Counted from the first letter of the stretch, positions 46,586 to 56,105 are shown. The stretch is DNA of 64,000 nt from UBA2561 sp964577275 (GCA_964577275.1 CAZNYR010000001.1:1-64000); one strand, 5' to 3'. The notes: a model not told the origin generated them from the letters alone. Translations and numbers: made by a program.

Positions 46586-46593
46586 TAACTTTG
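46586..46593 (+). promoter_or_regulatory. Possible -7 box for kdsD
   Basis: TAACTTTG fits TAnnTTTG; a start nearby would leave a leader of about 150 bases before the kdsD ATG. No -33 TTTG is at the proper distance. The rest of the 46454-46751 interval holds an inverted relative of the dispersed repeat (46671-46700) and nothing else. Confidence 0.35.
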
Positions 46594-46751
46594 TGTTTAC
46601 GCATTGATGGGGCGTGTTGTTTTTATTGGTGAGCAATTTATGATTCAAATTTCGTTTCATATTCTTTAATATAACTTATTGATTTTCAATGTATTATATT
46701 GGTTCAATGCCTTCTATTTTTTGAATACTTAGATTTAAAAGTTGATATTTT

Positions 46752-47696
46752 ATGAAAAATACTCTCCAAATTGCTCGTCGTGTTTTTGGCATCGAATCGG
46801 ATGCGGTCAAACGTTTAGGCGATTTATTAACCTCTGATTTTGAGGCAGTTATCGAAATTATATTGCAATGCAGCGGGCGTGTTGTGATTTGTGGCATGGG
46901 CAAATCTGGCTTGGTAGGCAAAAAAATTTCGGCAACGCTCGCCAGTACAGGCACGCCGAGTTTTTTTCTGCATCCTGCGGAGGCTTTTCATGGAGATTTG
47001 GGGATGCTCAAGCCCGAAGATGTATTTATCGGATTATCAAATTCGGGTGAAACTGAGGAAGTTATCCGTCTGATTCCTTCGCTTCGCCGTTCAGGAAATC
47101 CGATTATTGCGATGGCAGGCAATCCCGATTCGGTCTTGGTCAAAAATGCGGATTATTTTCTCAATACGCACGTTTTGGAGGAGGCGTGTCCGCTCCGACT
47201 TGCGCCGACCTCCTCGACCACAGCCATGATGGCGATGGGCGATGCCTTAGCCGTAACCTTGATGGAATTGCGGCGGTTTCAGCCCGAAGATTTTGCGCTT
47301 TTTCATCCGGGCGGAAGTCTGGGACGAAAACTATTAACCCAAGTCAAAGACCGCATGAAAACCCAACATTTGCCTGTGGTTTCGGAAAATACGCACATCA
47401 AAGAGGTTATTTTCAAAATGACAGAAAGTCAATTAGGATTAGCCATTGTAACTGATAATCAGAAGCCTATCGGCATTATTACCGATGGCGATTTACGGAG
47501 AGCTTGGGAAAAACAACCGCATTTGATGAGCCTTCGGGCGGCGGAAATCATGACCCAATCGCCCAAAACATTACACCAAAACACGATGCTCATAGATGCC
47601 GAAACTTTGCTGACGCAATTCAAGATTACCTCTGTCTTGGTGGTGGATGATGCCCAAAACCTGACGGGCGTTTTGCAGATTTATGATGTCAAATAA
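46752..47696 (+). CDS. kdsD: Arabinose-5-phosphate isomerase (KpsF/GutQ family)
   Basis: KdsD converts ribulose 5-phosphate to arabinose 5-phosphate, the first step of Kdo synthesis for lipopolysaccharide. The 314-residue protein has a sugar-isomerase (SIS) domain: VVICGMGKSGLVGKKISATLAS (about 37-58), HGDLGM and LSNSGETEEV (about 96-105), with the family block LAPTSSTTAMMAMGDALAV near 150. Two CBS domains follow (about 200-314; MTESQLGLAIV, GIITDGDLRRAW). Length and order are exactly those of the family. lpxD, also in this window, acts in the same envelope pathway. Confidence 0.94.
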   Translation: MKNTLQIARRVFGIESDAVKRLGDLLTSDFEAVIEIILQCSGRVVICGMGKSGLVGKKISATLASTGTPSFFLHPAEAFHGDLGMLKPEDVFIGLSNSGETEEVIRLIPSLRRSGNPIIAMAGNPDSVLVKNADYFLNTHVLEEACPLRLAPTSSTTAMMAMGDALAVTLMELRRFQPEDFALFHPGGSLGRKLLTQVKDRMKTQHLPVVSENTHIKEVIFKMTESQLGLAIVTDNQKPIGIITDGDLRRAWEKQPHLMSLRAAEIMTQSPKTLHQNTMLIDAETLLTQFKITSVLVVDDAQNLTGVLQIYDVK

Positions 47697-47752
47697 GCGA
47701 TGGCACACGCTTATTTTTGTACTAAAATTAAAAATGTATCAATGAAACCACT

Positions 47753-47760
47753 TATATTTG
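47753..47760 (+). promoter_or_regulatory. -7 box for the coiled-coil lipoprotein gene
   Basis: TATATTTG fits TAnnTTTG and lies about 46 bases before the ATG at 47806. No -33 TTTG at the standard spacing. Confidence 0.4.
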
Positions 47761-47805
47761 AGTGATTCGATTTCGATTTCTAAATTCATAAAAACATTTT
47801 CGACA

Positions 47806-48657
47806 ATGAAAAAACATTCAAAGATTTTAGCCGTTTGGATTCTCTTTTTCACGGGCATTTTTTCCTCATGCCAACAAGCCGATGAAGGAACATTGGAAGC
47901 TGAAAATCAGGCACTTAAAGAAGGAATCCGCAAAGATAGTTTGTATATTTTGGAGATGCAGGAAGAGATGGACGGACTTTATACCAATCTGGACGAACTC
48001 CGAGAAATGGAGTCAAAAGTACGCCAAGCTACCGCCAAAATGAAACTCACCAAAGACGGCGCAGAGGGCGTTACGATTGATGAAAGTTTGGCACGCATGG
48101 AATCCCTGATGACGCAAAACCGCCAAAAAATTGCGGCACTACAAAATAAATTGGGCAAATCGGATAAGGAAAATAAATTGCTTCAAAAAATGATTGAAGA
48201 ACTCAACAAATCTATCCAAGACCGAGACCAACAAATTAACGACTTGAGATTACAAGTAACTGATTTACAGAATGAAGTCGAAGGATGGAAATCAAAATAT
48301 GCCTTTGAAACCGCCGCCAAAGATTCGGTACAAAATGCGTTGGCGAATGCCGAAGACCAACTCAATCAGGCATATTATGCCATCGGAACAAAAAAAGAAC
48401 TCAAAAAACGAGGCATTATCGTTACCAAAGGATTGGCTGGAAAAGTGCGGGGCTTGGGCATGAAAGGCTCCATGACACAGGTGGATGTGCGGTACGAAAA
48501 TCGCATCTCGGTCGGTAATAAAACGATCAAAGAACTTTTCCCCACACCCGCAAGCGCAAGTTATGAAGTGAGCAAAGAAGGAGGCGAAAATGTGGTCGTT
48601 ATCAAAGACCCCGCTACGTTCTGGAAAAATAAACACGTTGCCATTATTTTGGACTAA
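47806..48657 (+). CDS. Coiled-coil lipoprotein
   Basis: From the ATG at 47806 the protein has 283 residues; an in-frame TTG 48 bases upstream lies before the signal sequence. The signal (hydrophobic residues 8-19) ends in a lipobox (IFSSC), so the protein should be membrane-anchored. Residues about 25-185 form a long Glu/Lys-rich coiled coil (LEAENQALKEGIRKDSLYIL, ALQNKLGKSDKENKLLQKMI, DLRLQVTDLQNEVEGWKSKY). The C-terminal 90 residues are a compact globular part (KKELKKRGIIVTKGLAGKVR to VVVIKDPATFWKNKHVAIIL). No named family; Bacteroidota have many 'Cbp1-like' relatives of this shape. Role unknown. Confidence 0.65.
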   Translation: MKKHSKILAVWILFFTGIFSSCQQADEGTLEAENQALKEGIRKDSLYILEMQEEMDGLYTNLDELREMESKVRQATAKMKLTKDGAEGVTIDESLARMESLMTQNRQKIAALQNKLGKSDKENKLLQKMIEELNKSIQDRDQQINDLRLQVTDLQNEVEGWKSKYAFETAAKDSVQNALANAEDQLNQAYYAIGTKKELKKRGIIVTKGLAGKVRGLGMKGSMTQVDVRYENRISVGNKTIKELFPTPASASYEVSKEGGENVVVIKDPATFWKNKHVAIILD

Positions 48658-48671
48658 CTCACTGATAAACA

Positions 48672-48730
48672 GCATACAAATTTTGCTAAAAATTGTGTTT
48701 TGGCAAAGTTTGTATGCCTTTTTTGTATGC
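48672..48730 (+). terminator. Terminator with a duplicated 3' arm
   Basis: GCATACAAA (48672-48680) can pair with TTTGTATGC at 48709-48717 or again at 48722-48730; each is followed by C and six T residues. The unit TGTATGCCTTTTT is repeated in tandem with a 13-base period. Confidence 0.7.
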
Positions 48731-48747
48731 CTTTTTTGGATAATTTT

Positions 48748-49386
48748 TTAGACGATTTTTTGTAAGATTTCTCGACTGATTTCGTGCTTGCCTTCGTAAA
48801 TGAATGCCTGTGGTTTTTTGAGATACGTTTCAATTTTTTGTAGTTGTTTTTCCCACATTTCCGAATCGTAAAAACTATCTTGGTCGCCAATTAATGCGAT
48901 GATTTCGGCATTTGGTTTTAGGATTTGTTTTTCGGTAATTTCATGCGGAAATCCGCCTGCCCACATGACCAATTTATCAAACGGAATTTGGTGATATAAA
49001 GCCCATCGACATGCTGTCGTAACGCCCTGCGAAAATCCCAAAATATTTATTTTAATGTGTTGTAAATCAATGGATTGTGTTTCTTTTTGGAATACAGATT
49101 GGATATAAATTTGTTGATTTTGAATGTCGATTTCTCGGTCTTCTTTGGTCATCCACGAGGCTCCTACTTCGCTAAATGTGCCTTTCAGATAAAATTTAGA
49201 AAGTCCTTGCGGTGCAATCACAACGTGTGTTTCAGGATTCAAAATATCAAATCGCCGAATGAATCGTTGCGCTAATTGTCCATAACCATGAAATACGACC
49301 CAAATTGCTTGGGTTTGTTCGGAAAAATTGCCATACGTGGCATAAGGCGCAACCGCCTGAAAATCAATATGTTTGTACTTTATCAT
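48748..49386 (-). CDS. Alpha/beta hydrolase, carboxylesterase/phospholipase type
   Basis: From the ATG at 49386 the protein has 212 residues; a longer reading from 49467 adds basic residues not seen in the family. It opens with the oxyanion block WVVFHGYGQLAQRF (about 30-43). The nucleophile elbow is LGFSQGVTTA (GxSxG, about 105-114), the acid lies in IIALIGDQDSFY and the His in IYEGKHEIS near the C-terminus. This matches small bacterial esterases of the phospholipase/carboxylesterase group. No signal peptide; substrate unknown. Its terminator is not obvious, while the gene upstream on the same strand ends with its own. Confidence 0.82.
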   Translation of the reverse strand: MIKYKHIDFQAVAPYATYGNFSEQTQAIWVVFHGYGQLAQRFIRRFDILNPETHVVIAPQGLSKFYLKGTFSEVGASWMTKEDREIDIQNQQIYIQSVFQKETQSIDLQHIKINILGFSQGVTTACRWALYHQIPFDKLVMWAGGFPHEITEKQILKPNAEIIALIGDQDSFYDSEMWEKQLQKIETYLKKPQAFIYEGKHEISREILQKIV

Positions 49387-49472
49387 CGTTATTTTGATAT
49401 AGATTCGTTGAACAATGAACCTACGCCACTGCGATTTGGTTAAGTTTTCGACAAATTTTTTACCCAAAAAAA

Positions 49473-49499
49473 GCCCTTATTCCAATAGGAAATAAGGGC
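49473..49499 (-). terminator. Terminator after the secreted repeat-protein gene
   Basis: GCCCTTATT (49473-49481) pairs with AATAAGGGC (49491-49499). On the minus strand the stem is followed by seven T residues, so it ends the 49560-50204 transcript. Confidence 0.85.
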
Positions 49500-49559
49500 A
49501 AAATTCGAGGTGATTATCAGAAGGTTATCCGATGCTGAATGGACATGAATCGCTGTCGT

Positions 49560-50204
49560 TTATTGGACGTTATAGATTTTTTCGATAGTCCGATTTCCGC
49601 TCGTCAAAGTCAAGATATAAATGCCTTTTTTGAGCTTAGAAATGTTATATTTTTTGGCGTACATCTCGTCATCCGAAGTGTTTTCTTGATAAATGATATT
49701 GCCTTTATCGTCTGTAAATGAAATACTTACACCCTGACTTCCGTTTTTATAAAATACCTGAACGGCATCTTCTTTGATGACTGGCGAAACATACGCCTGA
49801 AATGTTTTGTCGATGCTTTTGTCCGATACGCCCAAGGCAACTTGGTTTTCGGCTTCGAGGTCGCCCATTTTAATTTTTACGGTATAAATTCCAGCCCCAA
49901 TTTTTTCCATATTGTAATCTCGGTTGAGTTGCTCCTGATTTCTAAGGACATCTTTATGAATCGTATTTCCTTTTTGGTCAATGATCTGAATGGTGATGAC
50001 CTCTTCGGTGGCATTCTTGAAAGCAACCTTAAATTTTAATCCATTTTTGTAGGCATACACATTATAGGCGAATTTTTGTGTAGCCGTAATTTTTGGGGTG
50101 TCATCGTCATCGCTCGTTGGATACTCGGCGGCGAATGTAAGATTTGAGAATAAAACACCCATAAACAACATTAAAACGGCGAAATTTACTTTGAGAGTTT
50201 CCAT
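49560..50204 (-). CDS. Secreted protein with two sorting-domain-like repeats
   Basis: The 214-residue protein has a signal peptide (residues 7-25, cleavage after TFAA) and an acidic spacer (SDDDDTP). Two beta-sandwich units of about 75 residues follow. The first runs from about 55 to 125 (VITIQIIDQKGNTIHKD, IGAGIYTVKI) and the second from about 145 to 214 (VSISFTDDKGNIIYQE, LKKGIYILTLTSGNRTIEKI). Each resembles the T9SS type A C-terminal domain (DxxGxxI, then GIYxLxL), although the YPNP opening is missing. A domain built only from such units may be an outer-surface or periplasmic protein; whether T9SS exports it is open. Confidence 0.65.
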   Translation of the reverse strand: METLKVNFAVLMLFMGVLFSNLTFAAEYPTSDDDDTPKITATQKFAYNVYAYKNGLKFKVAFKNATEEVITIQIIDQKGNTIHKDVLRNQEQLNRDYNMEKIGAGIYTVKIKMGDLEAENQVALGVSDKSIDKTFQAYVSPVIKEDAVQVFYKNGSQGVSISFTDDKGNIIYQENTSDDEMYAKKYNISKLKKGIYILTLTSGNRTIEKIYNVQ

Positions 50205-50474
50205 GTGATTCTGAAATTTTTAAATTTTGTTTTAATTAATTTGACATGAACCCTTATTCCCAAAGATGTGCCAAAAATTATAAATGCATTGATTATCAAT
50301 GGTTTATGGGGTTATGGTTTTAAATTTGATGGGTCAAACAGTCCGAAAACGAACAACCGTTCGCACGATTTTGGTCAAGTTGATACTACGGAAAAACCCA
50401 CAATTAAAATAGCGGGTTAAATTCGTGGGGGTTCAACAACGTTCATTTTTTTGAAGACTTAATTCCTTCCAATT

Positions 50475-52535
50475 TTATTGATAAATTCCAATCAAATCCA
50501 GCATAAAAGCATATTCCAAAGCCGTTTCTCGAATCGCCCGAAAACGCCCCGAAACGCCGCCATGTCCTGCCTCCATATTAGTATGCAAAAGCACCCGATT
50601 GGTATCGGTTTTCATGGCTCGTAATTTGGCAATCCACTTGGTTGGCTCCCAATATTGTACCTGCGAATCATAAAATCCCGAAGTAACCAAAATATTAGGG
50701 TAATCAATATTTTGAACTTGGTCATAAGGTGAATACGAACGCATATATTCGTAATATATTTTGTTTTTAGGATTTCCCCACTCGTCAAATTCGCCTGTGG
50801 TCAGCGGTATGGTTTCATCCAACATGGTCGTGATGACATCCACAAAAGGCACCGCCGCAATGATTCCTTTGTAGAGTTTGCCCGCCCAATTTGCCACTAC
50901 GCCCATAAGCAATCCGCCTGCACTTCCGCCCATCGCAAAGACCTTATCAGGATGTGCATATTTTTCCGAAATCAAATATTTTGTGGTATCAATAAAATCA
51001 AAAAATGTGTTTTTCTTTTGGAGTAATTTTCCGTCCTCATACCACTTTCGTCCCATTTCTTCACCGCCCCGAACATGGGCAATCGCAAAACAAAACCCCC
51101 TGTCTAACAGACTAATACGAGCCAAACTAAAATACGCATCCATCGATAAACCATACGACCCATAAGCATATATCAAAATTGGGTTTTCGGCATTTTTTCG
51201 GAATTTATCTTTCCGATACACCAACGAAATCGGAATTTGTATGCCATCCCGTGCGGGGGCATAAAGTCGCTCACTCTGATAATTTTCAGGTCTAAAATCG
51301 CCGATGATTTCCTGTTGTTTGAGCAATGTTTTTTCCTGCAAATTCATGTCATATTCAAACACAGAATTGGGCGTAGTTAGGGACGAATATCCATAACGCA
51401 ACTTCGTGGTTTTGCCCTCTGGATTGTGATGCACATACGCCATGTAGGTCGATTCCCCAAAATTCAAATAGTGTTCCGATTTATTGGTCTGATTAATAAT
51501 TCGTAATTCGACAAGTCCTTCTTTTCGTTCGGTCAGCACCAAATGATTTTGGAAAATTTCAAGGTCTTCCAACAAGATTTCTGGACGATGTGCAATGACT
51601 TCCTTCCATTGATTTTTGTGGTGCGCTCCCGCTTCAGGCACTTCCATCAGACGAAAGTTTTGGGCTTCCCAATTCGTTCGGATATAAAATCTGTCCTCAA
51701 AATGGTCAATCGAATATTCATGCTTGGGTTCACGCTCAAAAAACAGGGTAAATTTGCCTTTTGGGTTGTCTGTCCGAAGCCATCGCACCTCACTTTGAAG
51801 TGTCGAATTCATGTGAATTAAAATGTATTTTTTGGATTTTGTTCTCGAAATTTCCAGATAAAATGTCGCATCTTTTTCTTCATAAACCAAGACATCGTTT
51901 GTGGGGTCGGTGCCGAGTTCGTGCCGAAAAACACGATAAGGCAAAAGCGTTTTGGGATGCAGAACGACATAAAAAACTGTCTGATTATCCAACGCCCAAA
52001 CGACATTGCCTGACGTGTTCTGGATTTGTTCGGGATAATTTTCGTTTGTTGCCAAGTTCCGAAACTTGAGCGTATAAATTCGCCTGCCTACTGTATCTTC
52101 GGCGTATGCCAAAATTTGATGATTCTGACTGATTTCCAAGCAATTAAGGTGATAAAAATCTTGTTTTTTGGCGACAATATTTACATCAAAAATCACTTCT
52201 TCGGTAGCGTGCATTGCCTCTTTTTTTCGGCAATATATCGGGTATTCTTTGCCTGTTTCGTAGCGATTATAAAACCAAAATCCATCCAAAAAATAAGGCA
52301 TGGATTCGTCATTTTCCTTGATTCGTCCTTTGATTTCCTGAAATAATTTTTCCTGAAAATCTTGCGTATGCGCCATGATTTGCTGTGTATATTCATTTTC
52401 AAGATTCAGATAATCAATGATTTCTGGATTTTGGCGTTCGTCATCACGCATCCAATAATAATTGTCGGTTCGCATATCGCCATGAAGCGTCATTTGGTGT
52501 GGGATAATTTTCGCTTGGGGTGCTTTGATTGACAT
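50475..52535 (-). CDS. ptrB: Oligopeptidase B (S9A family)
   Basis: This 686-residue serine peptidase cleaves short peptides after Arg or Lys. Residues about 70-400 form the beta-propeller that filters substrate size, with the family block MRTDNYYWMRDDERQNPEI near the start. The C-terminal alpha/beta-hydrolase domain has the nucleophile in GGSAGGLLMG (about 530-539), the Asp in SGFYDSQVQYWEP and the His in EAGHGGVSGR. The RGGEEMGRKWYEDGK block is that of oligopeptidase B rather than prolyl oligopeptidase. There is no signal peptide, so it is cytoplasmic. A CAAATTTA box at 52581-52588 (minus-strand TAAATTTG) could be its -7 element. Confidence 0.92.
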   Translation of the reverse strand: MSIKAPQAKIIPHQMTLHGDMRTDNYYWMRDDERQNPEIIDYLNLENEYTQQIMAHTQDFQEKLFQEIKGRIKENDESMPYFLDGFWFYNRYETGKEYPIYCRKKEAMHATEEVIFDVNIVAKKQDFYHLNCLEISQNHQILAYAEDTVGRRIYTLKFRNLATNENYPEQIQNTSGNVVWALDNQTVFYVVLHPKTLLPYRVFRHELGTDPTNDVLVYEEKDATFYLEISRTKSKKYILIHMNSTLQSEVRWLRTDNPKGKFTLFFEREPKHEYSIDHFEDRFYIRTNWEAQNFRLMEVPEAGAHHKNQWKEVIAHRPEILLEDLEIFQNHLVLTERKEGLVELRIINQTNKSEHYLNFGESTYMAYVHHNPEGKTTKLRYGYSSLTTPNSVFEYDMNLQEKTLLKQQEIIGDFRPENYQSERLYAPARDGIQIPISLVYRKDKFRKNAENPILIYAYGSYGLSMDAYFSLARISLLDRGFCFAIAHVRGGEEMGRKWYEDGKLLQKKNTFFDFIDTTKYLISEKYAHPDKVFAMGGSAGGLLMGVVANWAGKLYKGIIAAVPFVDVITTMLDETIPLTTGEFDEWGNPKNKIYYEYMRSYSPYDQVQNIDYPNILVTSGFYDSQVQYWEPTKWIAKLRAMKTDTNRVLLHTNMEAGHGGVSGRFRAIRETALEYAFMLDLIGIYQ

Positions 52536-52997
52536 TTTTTAGGATTTATAATTTTAAAAATTAATAGTTTGTTTTGATTTCAAATTTAAAACATGGAGCT
52601 TGCATTTATCCGTTTTTACGCTCAAAATCCCGAAAAATATCGCCAAAAGCCTTGATTACTTTATATGGTTTTTTAGGAAAAAGTAACAAAAAAGCAAGCC
52701 TCATGCTATGCTTTTAGCTTTGTTTTATGGATTTGGTCAAATGTTGCAGTATCAATGGGCGTTTTTTCTACGAAGTGCGACAAAATAACTTATAGACACT
52801 AATCAAAATTGAAGCAAAAAAGCGATGACATCCCAAAATATTTTGTGTATCTTTGCACGCCTTTCGGACGAAAAGGCGGATTTCGGGCGCAAAAAACTTC
52901 ATAATCAAGGGATTAGTTCCGAAGTTCATGGTTTCATCAACGCATTCAGGCTCTTGCACCGAGGCAGGAATGTTCATTTCAGGTGCTAACTAATTTT
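52536..52997. other. Gene-free interval with the rpsA leader
   Basis: Divergent promoters of ptrB and rpsA share this interval. The rpsA side has TATCTTTG at 52848-52855, about 140 bases before the ATG at 52998. A leader of that length could fold and serve S1 autoregulation, but I see no motif that proves it. A GTG at 52983 is in frame and adds five residues that are not conserved. Confidence 0.5.
52848..52855 (+). promoter_or_regulatory. Promoter -7 box of rpsA
   Basis: TATCTTTG is an exact fit to the Bacteroidota TAnnTTTG box. The -33 TTTG is not seen at 19-23 bases. The predicted leader is about 135 bases. Confidence 0.55.
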
Positions 52998-54761
52998 ATG
53001 AGCGAATTACAAGCAGAAGTCGCAGAATTTGACTGGGACCACACAAATCAAGGATTCGGCGGAGATTACAAAAATGCCGAAAAAGAAGAATTATTGAAGT
53101 TGTATGACGATACGATGACCCAAGTAGCCGAAAATGAGGTTACAAAAGGCACGGTGGTGAGCGTAAGCAGCCGCGATGTCGTCATTAATATTGGCTTCAA
53201 ATCAGATGGTTTGATTTCGATTTCGGAATTTCGGGATTTGCCCGAATTGAAAGTCGGCGACCAAGTCGAGGTCTATATCGAATCGCAAGAAGACAAAAAC
53301 GGACAGTTAATTCTTTCGCGTAAAAAAGCCAAAGTTGTTCGGGCGTGGGAAAATATTGAGGATGCTTACCAAAATGATAAAGTCATCGAAGGTATCGTCA
53401 AAAGACGCACCAAAGGCGGTTTGATTGTCGATATTTTCGGTGTCGAAGCCTTCCTTCCCGGCTCGCAAATTGATGTGAAGCCTATCCGAGATTTCGATAT
53501 TTTTGTCGGCAAAAAGATGGAGGTGAAGGTCGTAAAAATCAATTATGCCAATGATAATGTTGTGGTTTCGCACAAAGTGCTTATTGAAAAAGACCTCGAA
53601 AAACAACGTGCAGAAATCCTAAACAACCTCGAAAAAGGACAGGTTTTGGAAGGCGTTATCAAAAATATGACCAATTTTGGCGTATTTATCGACCTTGGTG
53701 GCGTGGATGGTTTGTTGCACATTACCGATATTTCTTGGGGACGAATCAGCCATCCCGAAGAGGTGTGTCAGCTTGACCAAAAAGTCAATGTGGTGGTCTT
53801 GGATTTTGACGAAAATAAAAAACGTATCTCCTTGGGTATGAAGCAGTTAGTAGCACATCCTTGGGATAGCTTACCAACTGACATCCAAGTAGGGACAAAA
53901 GTCAAAGGACGAATCGTGAACGTAGCCGATTATGGAGCATTCTTAGAAATTATGTCTGGCGTAGAAGGATTGATTCACGTTTCGGAAATGTCTTGGTCGC
54001 AACACTTACGAAATCCGCAAGATTTTATCAAAATTGGCGATGAACTCGATGCACAAGTATTGACGCTTGACCGAGATGAACGCAAAATGTCATTGGGTAT
54101 CAAGCAATTAACCGAAGACCCATGGACAAAAGAAGACCTGAAAACCAAATACGATTTGGGTACAAAACATACAGGCGTAGTTCGTAATTTGACTAATTTT
54201 GGTTTATTTATTGAATTAGAAGAAGGCATCGATGGATTGGTACACGTTTCTGACCTCTCTTGGACGAAAAAAATTAAGCATCCTTCCGAATTTACCAAAA
54301 TTGGCGAGCAACTCGAAGTTCAAGTATTGGAATTAGACGTGGCGCAAAGACGTTTGGCACTGGGACACAAGCAGTTAGAAGAAAATCCATGGGATACTTT
54401 TGAAACTGTCTTTGCCGTAGGAACTTCACATGAATGTACCGTCATCAATCGAACCGACAAAGGAGCTACACTGGAATTGCCGTATGGCTTGGAAGGCTTC
54501 TCAACCATCAAACATTTGGCAAAAGAAGATGGCGAAAAAGCGGATGTTGGCGAGAAATTAGAGTTCCGAGTGTTGGAGTTTTCTAAAGAAGACAAACGAA
54601 TTATCCTGTCGCATTCCGTAACTTACTCTGAACCAGCTCCTAAGCTGGATGATAAAAAACCTGCCAAGAAAAAAGCAGACGAAAAAACTCAAGAGGAAGG
54701 AAATACCTTAGGCGATTTGGGTGATGCTTTGCAACAACTCAAAGAAGATATGAGCAAATAA
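52998..54761 (+). CDS. rpsA: 30S ribosomal protein S1
   Basis: S1 binds mRNA and helps the 30S subunit start translation. From the ATG at 52998 (MSELQAEVAEFDW) the protein has 587 residues. Repeated S1 (OB-fold) domains are easy to see from about residue 45 on: KGTVVSVSSRDVVINIGFKS, EGIVKRRTKGGLIVDIFGV, EGVIKNMTNFGVFIDLGGV, KGRIVNVADYGAFLEIMSGV, TGVVRNLTNFGLFIELEEGI and CTVINRTDKGATLELPYGL. Each is followed by the ERK(ISLGxKQL)-type end. The tail (from about 555) is Lys/Glu-rich. Gene symbol from domain number and order. A good terminator follows. Confidence 0.95.
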   Translation: MSELQAEVAEFDWDHTNQGFGGDYKNAEKEELLKLYDDTMTQVAENEVTKGTVVSVSSRDVVINIGFKSDGLISISEFRDLPELKVGDQVEVYIESQEDKNGQLILSRKKAKVVRAWENIEDAYQNDKVIEGIVKRRTKGGLIVDIFGVEAFLPGSQIDVKPIRDFDIFVGKKMEVKVVKINYANDNVVVSHKVLIEKDLEKQRAEILNNLEKGQVLEGVIKNMTNFGVFIDLGGVDGLLHITDISWGRISHPEEVCQLDQKVNVVVLDFDENKKRISLGMKQLVAHPWDSLPTDIQVGTKVKGRIVNVADYGAFLEIMSGVEGLIHVSEMSWSQHLRNPQDFIKIGDELDAQVLTLDRDERKMSLGIKQLTEDPWTKEDLKTKYDLGTKHTGVVRNLTNFGLFIELEEGIDGLVHVSDLSWTKKIKHPSEFTKIGEQLEVQVLELDVAQRRLALGHKQLEENPWDTFETVFAVGTSHECTVINRTDKGATLELPYGLEGFSTIKHLAKEDGEKADVGEKLEFRVLEFSKEDKRIILSHSVTYSEPAPKLDDKKPAKKKADEKTQEEGNTLGDLGDALQQLKEDMSK

Positions 54762-54780
54762 TTTTTGCTTCATTTAGCAT

Positions 54781-54815
54781 AAAAAAAACCTTACTTTTCG
54801 AGTAAGGTTTTTTTT
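54781..54815. terminator. Terminator after rpsA, bidirectional with dnaJ
   Basis: AAAAAACCTTACT pairs with AGTAAGGTTTTTT around a TTTCG-type loop, with T and A tracts on the two sides, between the convergent ends of rpsA and dnaJ. Confidence 0.85.
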
Positions 54816-54879
54816 ATGATTAAATTTTTAGGGGCAACAACAAAAAATCATGATTTTATACCCACTCATTTTGAGTGAT

Positions 54880-56019
54880 TTAGGTGAAAAATTCTTTCAT
54901 TCTATCAAAAAAAGTACGGTCTCCTTTTTCGGGGTCAGGCGTAAAATTGGTTGTGCCTCGTAATTTTTCGAGCGTCTTACGTTCTTCTTTGGTAAGTTGT
55001 GTAGGTGTCCAGATGTTAATATGAATCAGTTGGTCGCCGATGCCATAACCTTGTATGTCCTTGATACCTTTGCCTTTAAGACGTAAAATTTTGCCACTTT
55101 GTGTGCCTTCCTCTACGGTAATACGTACTTTTCCATCAATGGTAGGAACTTCAACTTGCGTGCCTAAGGCGGCATCAGGAAAACTCAAAAACAAGTCATA
55201 ATGGACATTTTTGCCATCTCTTTTGAGGGGACTGTCGTTTGTTTCTTCGACAACGATGAGCAAATCTCCGGGTATGCCATCTCGTCCACCACGAGGCGGA
55301 TAATTTCCCTTGCCTTGCATCGAAAGTTGCATTCCTTCTTCCACGCCCGCCGGAATATTAATAGACAAAACTTCTTCTTGTGCGGTGATGCCTTCGCCAT
55401 TACAACTTTTGCAAACGCTCCGAATGCGTTTGCCCGTGCCATTACAAGTTGGGCAAGTGCTTTCCGAAACCATTTGCCCCAACATCGTATTGACGACTTG
55501 TCGGACTCTCCCTACACCGCCACAAGTGGGACACTCGCTAAATGCCGTTCCATTTTCGGCACCCGACCCATGGCAAGCCCCGCATTGACTTTGGCGTTTG
55601 ACTTTGATTTTTTTCTCGACTCCGTGCGCCACCTCTTCTAATGTCAATTTGACACGAATCCGTAAGTTTGAGCCTTTTCTTCTGCCACTTCCGCTGTTTC
55701 TGGAACGTCCTGCGCCAAAAATATCGCCAAAAATATCACCGAATTGGTCGAAAATATCTTCGGTATTGGAATAATTTCCGCCAAATCCGCCACCAGGTGC
55801 ATTGTGTCCGTAGCGGTCATACTTTGTTCGTTTATCCGAATTACTAAGGACTTCGTAAGCCTCGGCGGCTTCCTTAAATTTTTCTTCGGCGGCTTTATCG
55901 CCCTGATTTTTGTCAGGATGATATTTTATCGCAATTTTACGATAGGATTTTTTTATCTCCGAAGCATCCGCATTTTTATCTACGCCCAAAACCTCATAAT
56001 AATCTCGCTTTTGCGCCAT
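54880..56019 (-). CDS. dnaJ: Chaperone DnaJ
   Basis: DnaJ delivers substrates to DnaK and stimulates its ATPase. The 379-residue protein has the J domain (1-70) with the HPD motif in YHPDKNQGD, then the Gly/Phe-rich linker (GGGFGGNYSN, about 75-105). The zinc-binding repeats follow: CGACHGSG, CPTCGGVG, CPTCNGTG and CKSCNGEG, about 147-217. The C-terminal substrate-binding part ends in the usual dimer region. It follows grpE by 86 bases on the same strand, so the pair forms an operon. No CIRCE element is visible. Confidence 0.96.
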   Translation of the reverse strand: MAQKRDYYEVLGVDKNADASEIKKSYRKIAIKYHPDKNQGDKAAEEKFKEAAEAYEVLSNSDKRTKYDRYGHNAPGGGFGGNYSNTEDIFDQFGDIFGDIFGAGRSRNSGSGRRKGSNLRIRVKLTLEEVAHGVEKKIKVKRQSQCGACHGSGAENGTAFSECPTCGGVGRVRQVVNTMLGQMVSESTCPTCNGTGKRIRSVCKSCNGEGITAQEEVLSINIPAGVEEGMQLSMQGKGNYPPRGGRDGIPGDLLIVVEETNDSPLKRDGKNVHYDLFLSFPDAALGTQVEVPTIDGKVRITVEEGTQSGKILRLKGKGIKDIQGYGIGDQLIHINIWTPTQLTKEERKTLEKLRGTTNFTPDPEKGDRTFFDRMKEFFT

Positions 56020-56105
56020 ATTCGTTGTACGTTTTATCGTCTATGAATCAAAACTTCATACCAAAAAATTGAGTAGAAATTTTAATTGAACTATTTAAGA
56101 ATCAA

